Assembly: GCF_039908645.1 (NCBI RefSeq)
Contig: NZ_CP150917.1
Coordinates: 246,501-310,500, forward strand
Reading direction: 5' to 3'
Length of the DNA: 64,000 nt
Source: Pseudomonas helvetica
Lineage (GTDB): Bacteria > Pseudomonadota > Gammaproteobacteria > Pseudomonadales > Pseudomonadaceae
The notes under the pieces are model-generated. The model was not told where the DNA came from and did not search any database. It saw only the letters and a list, made by a program, of their open reading frames with translations. Below, piece by piece: positions 29,645-37,275 of the stretch; positions within the stretch are counted from its first letter, which is position 1, and the number at the start of each line of letters is the position of its first letter. The position numbers and the translations under genes were made by a program.

Positions 29645-30010
29645 TTATGTGTTCGGCTTGCCTTCCAGTTCCTGCGTTTCCCAGCGTTGCGCCCTGATGG
29701 CCTGGTAGAGCATGCCAATGGTCAGCGGGACTTTGTCGCCGCGTCCCTTGGCCCGTCGTTTGAGAAACACGTCAAAGCCTTCGGGCTGAAAGTAGCGATA
29801 GGCGTCGTAGTCGACGAAGTCGATAGCGAACTGTTCTTCCAGAGCTTCCATCAGGTGTCGTGCATCCGAGCCGTCGCAGCCGAGGTCGAAATTGATCGCG
29901 GTACTGAGGCTGATTGTTTTTCGTTCGGGCAGGCCGAGTTCTTCGTGCAGCAGCTGCATGAGTAACTGCATGGCGTTGTCGTCGGGGAAGTTGGGGGCGA
30001 GGTTCATTGC
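29645..30010 (-). CDS. DUF1493-family protein (acyl carrier-like fold)
   Basis: 121 residues from ATG 30010. The segment LSTAINFDLGCDGSDARHLME followed by IDFVDYDAYRYFQPEGF matches the DUF1493 family pattern, which resembles acyl carrier proteins in layout but with no serine attachment motif of the usual form. Function unknown. The same reading frame continues upstream without a stop into the yhfG-like gene, so a 199-residue fusion from ATG 30244 is possible in this sequence. Confidence 0.65.
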   Translation of the reverse strand, partial: AMNLAPNFPDDNAMQLLMQLLHEELGLPERKTISLSTAINFDLGCDGSDARHLMEALEEQFAIDFVDYDAYRYFQPEGFDVFLKRRAKGRGDKVPLTIGMLYQAIRAQRWETQELEGKPNT

Positions 30011-30038
30011 GGGGCGTCCGGTTGGGCTTAGGCGGATC

Positions 30039-30244
30039 TTATTGGTCGTCAGGCTTGGGGGGAAGGGCGAATGGTGGCGGTTCTTCTTGTCGGAACTTTG
30101 CGAGTACTTCTTCTCGTGTAGGGAGTGGTTTGTCGAGGTCCGCCGGGAGGTGTCGAATCCTGCGAGACGCAGACTGGCCAGGTAGTTGGATCGGCGGACC
30201 TTTTCGTAATGCGCTTGTTTTTGTTTGAAGGTTAATTGGCTCAT
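30039..30244 (-). pseudogene. yhfG-like small gene disrupted by a one-base frameshift
   Basis: From ATG 30244 the frame gives MSQLTFKQKQAHYEKVRRSN then ASLRLAGFDTS, typical of YhfG, the small partner of Fic proteins. At the GGG run at 30145-30147 the frame breaks; adding one base there restores PADLDKPLPTREEVLAKFRQ and a stop at 30039, giving a normal 68-residue YhfG. As given, the frame instead runs into the DUF1493 gene. It may be a real deletion or a sequencing error in a homopolymer. No fic gene is next to it. Confidence 0.6.
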
Positions 30245-30302
30245 GACGGCAGTCTCGGGGCTGCTGTTTCTTTCATTTATGTCTGAAAACAAGCGGTGCG
30301 TT

Positions 30303-30330
30303 CATCGCTGGCAAGCCAGGCTCCTACAGG
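30303..30330. repeat. Solitary REP copy (TCCTACAGG type)
   Basis: ATCGCTGGCAAGCC plus AGGCTCCTACAGG is one half of the REP type that forms an inverted pair at 41541-41629. Confidence 0.5.
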
Positions 30331-30358
30331 AACGTGGCGTGCCAGCGCGTGTGGTGTG

Positions 30359-30655
30359 TCAGGCCGGCGCTTTCCAGTTCAGCATGCGTTGTTGGGCGAC
30401 CTGGAGCAGGTCGCGGCCGTCCTGAGTCAGCAGGTAGAGGGCGTGGGTGATGTGCGGAATGTCTTTGACGTCGCCGTGTTTGAAGCATTGGCAGTGCAAG
30501 GTTTCGAGTAGATCACTGGAGGCGCGGATGCGTTGTAGCGCGGCTTCGAGGATGTCTTGCGGGTCGGCCTCTGTGTCGATGATCAGGGGCGAGGTATCAG
30601 TGAGGTTGGTTTGAAGTGGACGGTAACGGTCTACAAACGGATTTAATGTGGTCAT
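30359..30655 (-). CDS. Hypothetical protein, tandem paralogue 1
   Basis: 98 residues. It shares RYRPL, DTEA, ILEAA-RQRIRASSDLLETL, CFK--DVKDIP and ALYLLTQDG with the protein at 30862-31143, so the two arose by duplication. No cysteine motif or membrane segment explains function. The layout (DTE..., then a helix with RIRASSDLLE) recalls small Pseudomonas DUF6124-like proteins, which is only a weak suggestion. Confidence 0.65.
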   Translation of the reverse strand: MTTLNPFVDRYRPLQTNLTDTSPLIIDTEADPQDILEAALQRIRASSDLLETLHCQCFKHGDVKDIPHITHALYLLTQDGRDLLQVAQQRMLNWKAPA

Positions 30656-30861
30656 TGAGGAGCGCCTCTATTTAACGGAAATGTGTGCCTCTCGTCCGGG
30701 TGACCAAACCCGGTCGCTGATTTTGCAGCGACGCTAACGACTATAGGTGTGGTGTGCCGGCTGGCGATAGCCGACAAGGAGCACGAGGTTGTAGGACGGG
30801 GACGAAGATTGGTAAGGCCGTGTCTATCGGTCTGTCCGCCGACGTAGGACGTCTCGTTTTT

Positions 30862-31143
30862 TTAGCTCGCCATCCGCTGCCGAGCCACCTCAAGCAACTC
30901 ACTCCCATCCTGAGTCAGCAGATACAGCGCATTGACGATATTCGGAATGTCTTTCACATCTGCTTGCTTGAAGCACAGGCAATAAAGCGTTTCGAGCAGG
31001 TCGCTGGAGGCGCGGATGCGTTGTCGGGCGGCGTCCAGGATGGCGTGGGGGTTGGCTTCGGTGTCGATGACCAGCACCGGGGTTTCGCTGTAGCTGGTTT
31101 TGAGTGGGCGATAGCGGTTGTTAGACGGATCGAGTGGGTTCAT
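30862..31143 (-). CDS. Hypothetical protein, tandem paralogue 2
   Basis: 93 residues from ATG 31143, which has AGGA about 9 bases upstream; an earlier in-frame start at 31191 would add 16 unconserved residues. About half of the residues match the next gene (30359-30655), most strongly in RIRASSDLLETLYCLCFKQA. About 206 bases separate the two, and each seems to have its own leader. Function unknown. Confidence 0.65.
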   Translation of the reverse strand: MNPLDPSNNRYRPLKTSYSETPVLVIDTEANPHAILDAARQRIRASSDLLETLYCLCFKQADVKDIPNIVNALYLLTQDGSELLEVARQRMAS

Positions 31144-31452
31144 TGAACGTGTCCTGTAGGAAGTCACGACGTCGCTCCTGCAGGCCGACACACGGGGTTT
31201 AGCCGCGCCGCAAACTATAGAACCCGATCCCGAAGTCTCGCAAGACAGCCCGAATGGACAGGTTTTGTAGGGGGTTTACTTGCTCTTAAGGCTGGGGACT
31301 ACACATAGCCCGAGGTTTTTTACAGCGATTCCCTTAGAGGTCAATTTTCCTACGCGATTGTCAGGCGAAACGCGGCAAATTTCGGTATGGTGCGCGCCAG
31401 AATCCGTAGGGCGTTTCTAGACGTCTGTTTAAACACTTAAAGGGAATTAGGT
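31144..31452. other. Divergent intergenic region
   Basis: 309 bases between the hypothetical gene on the minus strand and the YfaP-like gene on the plus strand. AT-rich about 31290-31450, so promoters for both are likely here. AAAGGGAATTAGGT precedes the ATG at 31453. No gene or repeat is seen. Confidence 0.35.
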
Positions 31453-32628
31453 ATGCGATTGCATCGTATGGCTTCGATTTTGTCGCTGTGGGCCGCTTTT
31501 GGCTCGGCGCAGGCTGAACAACTGCCGATCGAGGTGTTGAGTGCGGTGGTCAAGGATCAGAAGATCGCCGACGCTGAAGTGCTGTTGCAACGCAACGGCG
31601 CGCAGAACGTGGTGGGGCGTACCAATGCTCAGGGCCAGGTCAGCCTGACCGCCGATTTTGCCGATGACGCCAGCAACCTGCTGATCATCAAGAAGCCGGG
31701 TTACTCCAACCTGGTGGTCAAGTGCCCGTGCAAGGGCATGACCTATGCCGTCAGCCCGGTGATGACCAACCTCGACGGCCTGCGAGTGGTGCTGACCTGG
31801 GGCGCAACCCCGCGGGACCTCGACTCGCATATGATCTTCCCCGGCAACAACATCTACTTCGGCAGCAAGCAGGGCACCGACGCTCATCTGGATGTCGATG
31901 ACACCACCAGCTATGGCCCGGAAACCATCACCCTGGAGAAAAAGCACTACGGTGAGAGCTACGTTTACGCCGTGCATGACTTCAGTAACGGCGGTAATCC
32001 AAGCTCGCGTGCGCTCTCCGACAGCCAGGCCAAAGTGTTCGTGTACATGGGCCAATCGCTGGTACGCACTTACTACGTGCCGCAAAACCGCAGTGGCAAT
32101 CTGTGGACCGTATTCCGCATGACCGGCAGCGGCGATTTCCAGGACATCAATAACTTCACGGGCTCGCAGGTCGATGCCAAGAACGTATTGAACGAAGTCT
32201 CGCCGTTGCTCGATGACAGCATGGCCGTCACTGCCGTGGCGGTCAGTGCTTCGGCACTGTCGGATGCGAAAAGCCTGAACCAGAAAGGCGAAGCGGCCTA
32301 CCACGCCGGCGACCTGCCGCAGGCGATCGACTTCTATCGTCAGGCTATCGAACTGAACAACGGTTTCGGTCAGGCCTACAGCAACCTGGGTCTGGCGTAT
32401 CAGAAGGCCGGCAACACTGCCGAGTCGATCTGGGCCAACCGCAAGGCTATCGCTCTGGCCAGCGGCAATTCGGCTGCCACTGTTCGCGCCAGTTCCTACT
32501 ACAACATCGCCCGTATCTATGAAGCGGCGAATCAGTTCCCCGACGCATTGCGTCATTACCAGTTGGCCAAGCAGCAAAAAGCCAACCCGGTGTATGACAA
32601 GGCGATCGAGCGCGTGCAAAACCGCTGA
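31453..32628 (+). CDS. Secreted YfaP-type (DUF2135) protein with TPR repeats
   Basis: 391 residues: signal peptide 1-21 (SAQA-E), a carboxypeptidase-regulatory-like beta domain (about 22-100), a YfaP/DUF2135 domain (LRVVLTWGATPRDLDSHMI, DVDDTTSYGPETITL, YVYAVHDFSNGG) and two to three TPR repeats at the C-terminus (AYHAGDLPQAIDFYRQAIEL, QAYSNLGLAYQKAGNTAESI). Exported, role unknown; TPRs suggest a protein partner in the periplasm. Followed at once by an exported polysaccharide deacetylase gene. Confidence 0.75.
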   Translation: MRLHRMASILSLWAAFGSAQAEQLPIEVLSAVVKDQKIADAEVLLQRNGAQNVVGRTNAQGQVSLTADFADDASNLLIIKKPGYSNLVVKCPCKGMTYAVSPVMTNLDGLRVVLTWGATPRDLDSHMIFPGNNIYFGSKQGTDAHLDVDDTTSYGPETITLEKKHYGESYVYAVHDFSNGGNPSSRALSDSQAKVFVYMGQSLVRTYYVPQNRSGNLWTVFRMTGSGDFQDINNFTGSQVDAKNVLNEVSPLLDDSMAVTAVAVSASALSDAKSLNQKGEAAYHAGDLPQAIDFYRQAIELNNGFGQAYSNLGLAYQKAGNTAESIWANRKAIALASGNSAATVRASSYYNIARIYEAANQFPDALRHYQLAKQQKANPVYDKAIERVQNR

Positions 32629-32650
32629 TCGGTTTGCGTTGAGTTGACCC

Positions 32651-32678
32651 CACAACGCGCCGCTATCGGCGCGTTGTG
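32651..32678. terminator. Strong 12-bp hairpin between two genes
   Basis: CACAACGCGCCG, loop CTAT, exact complement. No T-run follows, and AAGGAG for the next gene starts a few bases on, so it may slow transcription or stabilise mRNA rather than end it. Confidence 0.45.
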
Positions 32679-32695
32679 CATTTAAGGAGCTGGGT

Positions 32696-33826
32696 ATGCG
32701 GTTGCGGGCTTTTACTTTTTTACTGCTCGGTTGCCTGTGGGCAAACACTGCGCAGGCGGTGGGTGCGGCGGTATTCGCGACGATTGATCGTGGCGGCTGG
32801 CCAGGTTCGCTGGCCACTGAGGCGGGTTTTGATACGGCCTCGCGCGCCGAGATGCTGATGTTCGGCAAGGCGTTGCTGGCCAGCGAAGCACTGGACGAAA
32901 ACGCCCTCAAGCAGCGTTTGGGTGTGAAGCAAGTCGAGTTCAAATCCGTGGAGCAGGTGCGCCAGCGTTTCTGGGACCGGCTATTGAGCAACTACCGCAG
33001 CGCCAGCCAGAACTGCGAGGCCGAGCTGTTTTGTCCACAGGTGCGTGGTCTCGACGATTTGCGTCAGCAGGCGGCTAGCTTCACCGGCGAGGTCGTCCCG
33101 GCCTATGCCGCATGGGCTTCGGTCAGCCGGGTATTTCACGAGCAGTATTTGAACGAGCAACTGCGTCTGGCCGCGTTGTTCCCGAGGATCAGCAGCGAGA
33201 TCGAGCGCTTCGACAGCGCCGAACTGACCGGCGATGAGCTGGCCGACCGACAGTTTCTGCTGACGTTCGACGATGGCCCGAGTGGCATCGACAAGCACAC
33301 CGATACCGTGGCCAATGTGCTGCGGGCCAACGATTTGCACGGCGTGTTCTTTGTGCTCGGCGAGCCCTTTCAGGCACGCTTGCGTCAATCTTCGCCAGAC
33401 AAAATGCGCGAGTTGTACCGAGGCCAGTGCGTTGCCCTGCATGGCTGGGAGCACAAATCCCACAGCGCCTGGAGCGAGTGGCAATCGTCGATCAACCGTT
33501 CGGTGACGCTGGTACGCGGTACGGTTCCGGATGACTATCAGTCGTTGTTTCGCCCACCGTATGGCCAGCGTCGCAGCGATAGCGCCGGGTTCTTCAAGGC
33601 TCAGGGGCTGAAAGTGATGCTTTGGGGCATCGACTCCCAGGACTGGAGCAAACAGATCAACGCAGACGCCGCGACCCAACGTGTGCAGACCCTGATGCTG
33701 CTATGGCGCCGCGGGATCATCCTGTTCCATGACATCCACGACAAGGCACCGAAGGCCGTTCCCGCGTTGATTGCGGCGAATCAGCGCAACGGTGTGAAGT
33801 GGGTCGACTGTCGGGCCCAAATGTAG
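32696..33826 (+). CDS. Exported polysaccharide deacetylase (CE4 family)
   Basis: 376 residues with a signal peptide (1-21, TAQA-V). The NodB homology domain begins near residue 182: motif 1 FLLTFDDGPSG (catalytic and metal aspartates), motif 2 HGWEHKSH (metal histidines), motif 3 RPPYGQ and the late ILFHDIHDK (leucine-histidine pair). Such enzymes remove acetyl groups from N-acetylglucosamine polymers such as peptidoglycan or exopolysaccharide. An unusual helical N-terminal region of about 160 residues precedes the domain. AAGGAG precedes the ATG. Confidence 0.82.
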   Translation: MRLRAFTFLLLGCLWANTAQAVGAAVFATIDRGGWPGSLATEAGFDTASRAEMLMFGKALLASEALDENALKQRLGVKQVEFKSVEQVRQRFWDRLLSNYRSASQNCEAELFCPQVRGLDDLRQQAASFTGEVVPAYAAWASVSRVFHEQYLNEQLRLAALFPRISSEIERFDSAELTGDELADRQFLLTFDDGPSGIDKHTDTVANVLRANDLHGVFFVLGEPFQARLRQSSPDKMRELYRGQCVALHGWEHKSHSAWSEWQSSINRSVTLVRGTVPDDYQSLFRPPYGQRRSDSAGFFKAQGLKVMLWGIDSQDWSKQINADAATQRVQTLMLLWRRGIILFHDIHDKAPKAVPALIAANQRNGVKWVDCRAQM

Positions 33827-33844
33827 GCTCGACTCATTCGTTTA

Positions 33845-33875
33845 CGATCGTTCCACGTCCGGCGCGGAACGATCG
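33845..33875. repeat. 10-bp inverted repeat hairpin
   Basis: CGATCGTTCC, 11 bases, then GGAACGATCG. Resembles the palindrome at 13511-13545 and is placed just after a gene end. Confidence 0.65.
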
Positions 33876-33997
33876 ATGCTCTTGCGACACGCCCTCCCTG
33901 TATCATTCCGTATCTCTTTAGCGCCCGACCTTTTCTCGACTCGCTGCTTTGGCCGGCTAGGCTTTCGGCATGGCAGCAGTCAACGGAGTGACAGCTT

Positions 33998-35932
33998 ATG
34001 CACAACACCCTCGAACAGGTCTTTGGTTATCCACAGTTCCGGCCCGGCCAGGAGGCGGCGGTCAGTGCAGTGTTGGCCGGGCGCTCGGCGGCGGCGATTT
34101 TTCCGACCGGGTCTGGCAAATCCTTGTGCTATCAGTTGCCGGCCTTGTTGCTGCCGCACCTGACACTGGTGGTGTCGCCGTTGCTGGCGTTGATGCAGGA
34201 CCAATTGGCGTTCTTGCAGCGTCACGGCATTGCCGCGGCGAGTATCGATTCGGCGCAGAGCCGCGATGACGCCAACGAGGTGATGGCGCGGGCGCGTTCC
34301 GGCGAATTGAAGATCCTGATGATTTCCGTGGAGCGCTTGAAGAACGAGCGCTTTCGCAACTTTTTGCAGCAGGTGCCGATCTCGTTGCTGGTGGTGGACG
34401 AGGCGCACTGTATCTCCGAGTGGGGCCACAACTTCAGGCCCGACTATTTGAAACTGCCGGACTACCAGCGCCAGTTCAACATCCCGCAAGCCTTGCTACT
34501 GACCGCCACTGCCACGCCCAAGGTGATCGCCGACATGCAGGCGAAATTCGCTATCGCGGCGAACGATGTGGTGACCACCGGTTTCTATCGGCCCAACCTG
34601 AATTTGCTGGTTGAACCGGTGCGTGGCCAGGACAAGCGCCGGCGTCTGGTGGAGTGGATGAGCCAGCGTGCCGGGCAGCCGAGCATCGTCTACGTGACCT
34701 TGCAGAAAACCGCCGAACAGATTGCCCAGCACCTGAGCCAAAACGGTCTTCAGGCCGAGGCCTATCACGCCGGTTTGCCCCACGAACAACGGGAAGCCAT
34801 TCAGCGTCGGTTCATGGGCGGGCAGTCCAATTGCATCGTCGCCACCATCGCGTTCGGGATGGGTATCGACAAGAGCGATATCCGCAACGTGGTGCATTTT
34901 GACCTGCCGAAATCCATCGAAAACTACAGTCAGGAAATTGGCCGTGCCGGGCGTGACGGGCAGCCTTCCGACTGTCTGGTGCTGGCCAACCGCGACAGCC
35001 TCAACGTGTTGGAAAACTTCGTGTACGGCGACACGCCGGAGCTGGACGGCATCCGCTGTGTGCTCGACGAACTGCAAGCGGCCGCGCCAGATGGGCAGTG
35101 GGAGTTTTTACTGGGACCGCTGGCTGACCAGAGCAATATCCGCCAATTGCCGCTCAAGACCTTGCTGGTGCAACTTGAACTCAAAGGCTTGATCGCCCCG
35201 CGTTACGCCTACTTTGCCGAATACCGTTTCAAGTTCCTGCTGGAGCCTGAAGCCTTGTTGGCACGTTTTGAAGGCGAGCGACGGGACTTTGTCGCGGCGA
35301 TCATCCAGACCTCCAGCCGTGCGCGAACCTGGGCCACGGTAAATTTCGAGGCGCTGTACCAGCAGCATCTGGCCGAGCGCAACCGGGTAGTCAAGGCGCT
35401 GGATTACTTCCAGGAGAAGGGCTGGGTCGAGCTGGAAAGCAAGCAGATGACCGAGGTCTACAGCCTGCTGTTGACGGACTTCGATGCTCAGGTATTGAGC
35501 GCCGAGTTGCATAGCTATTTCACGCAACATGAACGTGCCGAAATTGCCCGGATTCACGCGATGCTCGATCTGTTCGCCACCGAGCACTGCCTGGGTTATC
35601 GATTGGCGCAGTACTTCGGCGACGACAATGCGCCGCAGCAGTGCGGGCATTGCTCGGTGTGTCATGGGCAGGTTGCCCGCCTGCCGGAACCGCCTGAGCT
35701 GCCGGCGCTTGTGGATAAAAACTTCGAGTCGCTGTGTGGCGACTTTATCCACAGGCATGAGGCGTACAACGGAGATCTACCGGGTGCGGAACGGCTGACG
35801 CGATTCTTGTGCGGTATCAGCGTGCCGTTGTTTACCAAGCTCAAGGCGCGAGCGATTCCGGGGTTTGCAGCGCTGGAGGATTATCCATATGCCGAGGTAC
35901 GCGAGTGGGCCGAAGCGAATCTGACTGACTGA
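33998..35932 (+). CDS. RecQ-family ATP-dependent DNA helicase
   Basis: 644 residues. Superfamily 2 motifs are clear: [29 protein letters not shown] (motifs 0 and I), [19 protein letters not shown] (II), TATATP (III), [13 protein letters not shown] (V) and [12 protein letters not shown] (VI). A zinc cluster CGHCSVC lies near residue 550 as in the RecQ C-terminal domain. The usual HRDC domain is replaced by a different end of about 80 residues, so I do not name it recQ itself. Acts in DNA repair and recombination. Confidence 0.88.
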   Translation: MHNTLEQVFGYPQFRPGQEAAVSAVLAGRSAAAIFPTGSGKSLCYQLPALLLPHLTLVVSPLLALMQDQLAFLQRHGIAAASIDSAQSRDDANEVMARARSGELKILMISVERLKNERFRNFLQQVPISLLVVDEAHCISEWGHNFRPDYLKLPDYQRQFNIPQALLLTATATPKVIADMQAKFAIAANDVVTTGFYRPNLNLLVEPVRGQDKRRRLVEWMSQRAGQPSIVYVTLQKTAEQIAQHLSQNGLQAEAYHAGLPHEQREAIQRRFMGGQSNCIVATIAFGMGIDKSDIRNVVHFDLPKSIENYSQEIGRAGRDGQPSDCLVLANRDSLNVLENFVYGDTPELDGIRCVLDELQAAAPDGQWEFLLGPLADQSNIRQLPLKTLLVQLELKGLIAPRYAYFAEYRFKFLLEPEALLARFEGERRDFVAAIIQTSSRARTWATVNFEALYQQHLAERNRVVKALDYFQEKGWVELESKQMTEVYSLLLTDFDAQVLSAELHSYFTQHERAEIARIHAMLDLFATEHCLGYRLAQYFGDDNAPQQCGHCSVCHGQVARLPEPPELPALVDKNFESLCGDFIHRHEAYNGDLPGAERLTRFLCGISVPLFTKLKARAIPGFAALEDYPYAEVREWAEANLTD

Positions 35933-36006
35933 ACTGTCACTCATGTAGGAGCGGGCCGGGCGGTTTTCGCCTTAGACTGGCTGTTCAATTCCAGGAACCG
36001 ACACTG

Positions 36007-36438
36007 ATGTCCAACCCGATACCCCAGCGCTCCGACTACCGCTACTTCCAGCCGATCATCACCCGCTGGCACGACAACGATGTCTATGGCCATGTGAATA
36101 ACGTGACCTATTACAGTTTCTTCGACACGGCGGTGAATACTTATCTGATCGAAGTCGGTGGTCTGGATATTCACGGCGGTGAAGTGGTGGGGTTTGTGGT
36201 GAGTTCGGCGTGCGATTACTTCGCCTCGATCGCTTTTCCCGAGCGCATTGAAATCGGTTTGCGGGTGGGCAAGTTGGGCAGCAGTTCGGTGCAATACGAA
36301 TTGGCGGTGTTCAAGGCCGGGGAAGCGGACGCCTGTGCGGCAGGACGCTTTGTGCATGTATTTGTGGATCGGGCCTCGAATCAGCCGGTGGCGATTCCTG
36401 CCGGGTTACGCAGGGCGTTGGAGCGGTTGCTGGTGTGA
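36007..36438 (+). CDS. Acyl-CoA thioesterase, 4-hydroxybenzoyl-CoA thioesterase-like
   Basis: 143 residues, hotdog fold. [24 protein letters not shown] carries the catalytic aspartate of this branch. Substrate unknown. Starts 74 bases after the helicase stop and ends in a bidirectional terminator. Confidence 0.82.
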   Translation: MSNPIPQRSDYRYFQPIITRWHDNDVYGHVNNVTYYSFFDTAVNTYLIEVGGLDIHGGEVVGFVVSSACDYFASIAFPERIEIGLRVGKLGSSSVQYELAVFKAGEADACAAGRFVHVFVDRASNQPVAIPAGLRRALERLLV

Positions 36439-36442
36439 AACG

Positions 36443-36473
36443 AAAAATCGCAGCCCGAGGGCTGCGATTTTTT
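36443..36473. terminator. Bidirectional rho-independent terminator
   Basis: AAAAATCGCAGCCC, loop GAG, GGGCTGCGATTTTTT. It serves both the thioesterase on the plus strand and the glycine-zipper gene on the minus strand. Confidence 0.9.
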
Positions 36474-36502
36474 GGAGTCCGTTGCGTGACACTACTCGAG
36501 TA

Positions 36503-36988
36503 TCAGTCGCGATAGTACCGGTGGTGATGCTTGCGATGGCCGTAAGCATGGCCACGGCCAGGGTGGTCATCATCGTCGCGGTAGTAACGGCGGCCACCAC
36601 GGTCACGACCGCCACGGTCTTCGTCATAGCTGCTGTTGCCCATATGGTTACCCAGCGCACCACCCACGCCACCGCCGGCGGCTGCGCCGATCAGGCTGCC
36701 TGTGGTGCCGCCCATGCTGCGGCCGACCACGTTACCGCCGGCTGCGCCGAGCGCACCACCGATGGCAGCTTCGCCACGGCTGTGTCTGTTGGCACCTACC
36801 GCACTACCGCCGGCGCCGCCCAGGGCTGCACCAATGGTCGAGCCGGTGCTGCCACCCAGCGATTGACCAACCACTGAGCCAAGTACCCCGCCCAATGCGC
36901 CGCCAACACCTGCCTCGGCGGTGCCACCGGCAGATGCGGCGCCACTGATCAGGCCAAGGGACAACAAGAGAATCGAGGAGAACTTCAT
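36503..36988 (-). CDS. Exported glycine-zipper protein
   Basis: 161 residues from ATG 36988. Signal peptide 1-20 (AASA-G), then repeated glycine-zipper units (GVGGALGGVLGSVVGQSLGG, GGAGGSAVG, GAAGGNVVGRSMGG) and a charged histidine, arginine and tyrosine-rich tail. Such proteins are outer-membrane or periplasmic structural proteins of unknown role. The longer in-frame start at 37078 precedes the signal peptide and is unlikely. Confidence 0.75.
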   Translation of the reverse strand: MKFSSILLLSLGLISGAASAGGTAEAGVGGALGGVLGSVVGQSLGGSTGSTIGAALGGAGGSAVGANRHSRGEAAIGGALGAAGGNVVGRSMGGTTGSLIGAAAGGGVGGALGNHMGNSSYDEDRGGRDRGGRRYYRDDDDHPGRGHAYGHRKHHHRYYRD

Positions 36989-37146
36989 GAGAGGAGCCTC
37001 AAAGGGATGACGGCGCGATCCTGAGGCTGTGTCGCGATGGTTACAATAGAAATCCGACGAGTAACACGACTTGTGCACAATTTGCTAAGTTATTGTTTTA
37101 TAGACGGAACTTAATGGATTTTCGCGGGTCTTTAGCTACTTGCGAC

Positions 37147-37177
37147 AGGCCGCTTTGATACAAAAGCGGCCTTTTTT
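37147..37177 (+). terminator. Orphan rho-independent terminator
   Basis: AGGCCGCTTTGATACAAAAGCGGCCTTTTTT folds into a stem with a T-run on the plus strand, but no plus-strand gene precedes it. See findings. Confidence 0.7.
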
Positions 37178-37228
37178 GTGGGCGTTTGGAAAGTGTTCTG
37201 ACACCGGGTCAGTGAGGTGAACATAGTC

Positions 37229-37260
37229 CTGTGGCGAGGGAACTTGCTCCCTCGCCACAG
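37229..37260. repeat. Solitary REP palindrome
   Basis: CTGTGGCGAGGG with its exact complement around AACTTGCT. Sits 16 bases from the end of the molybdoenzyme gene. Confidence 0.8.
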
Positions 37261-37275
37261 AGGTTTGACTTTGTC

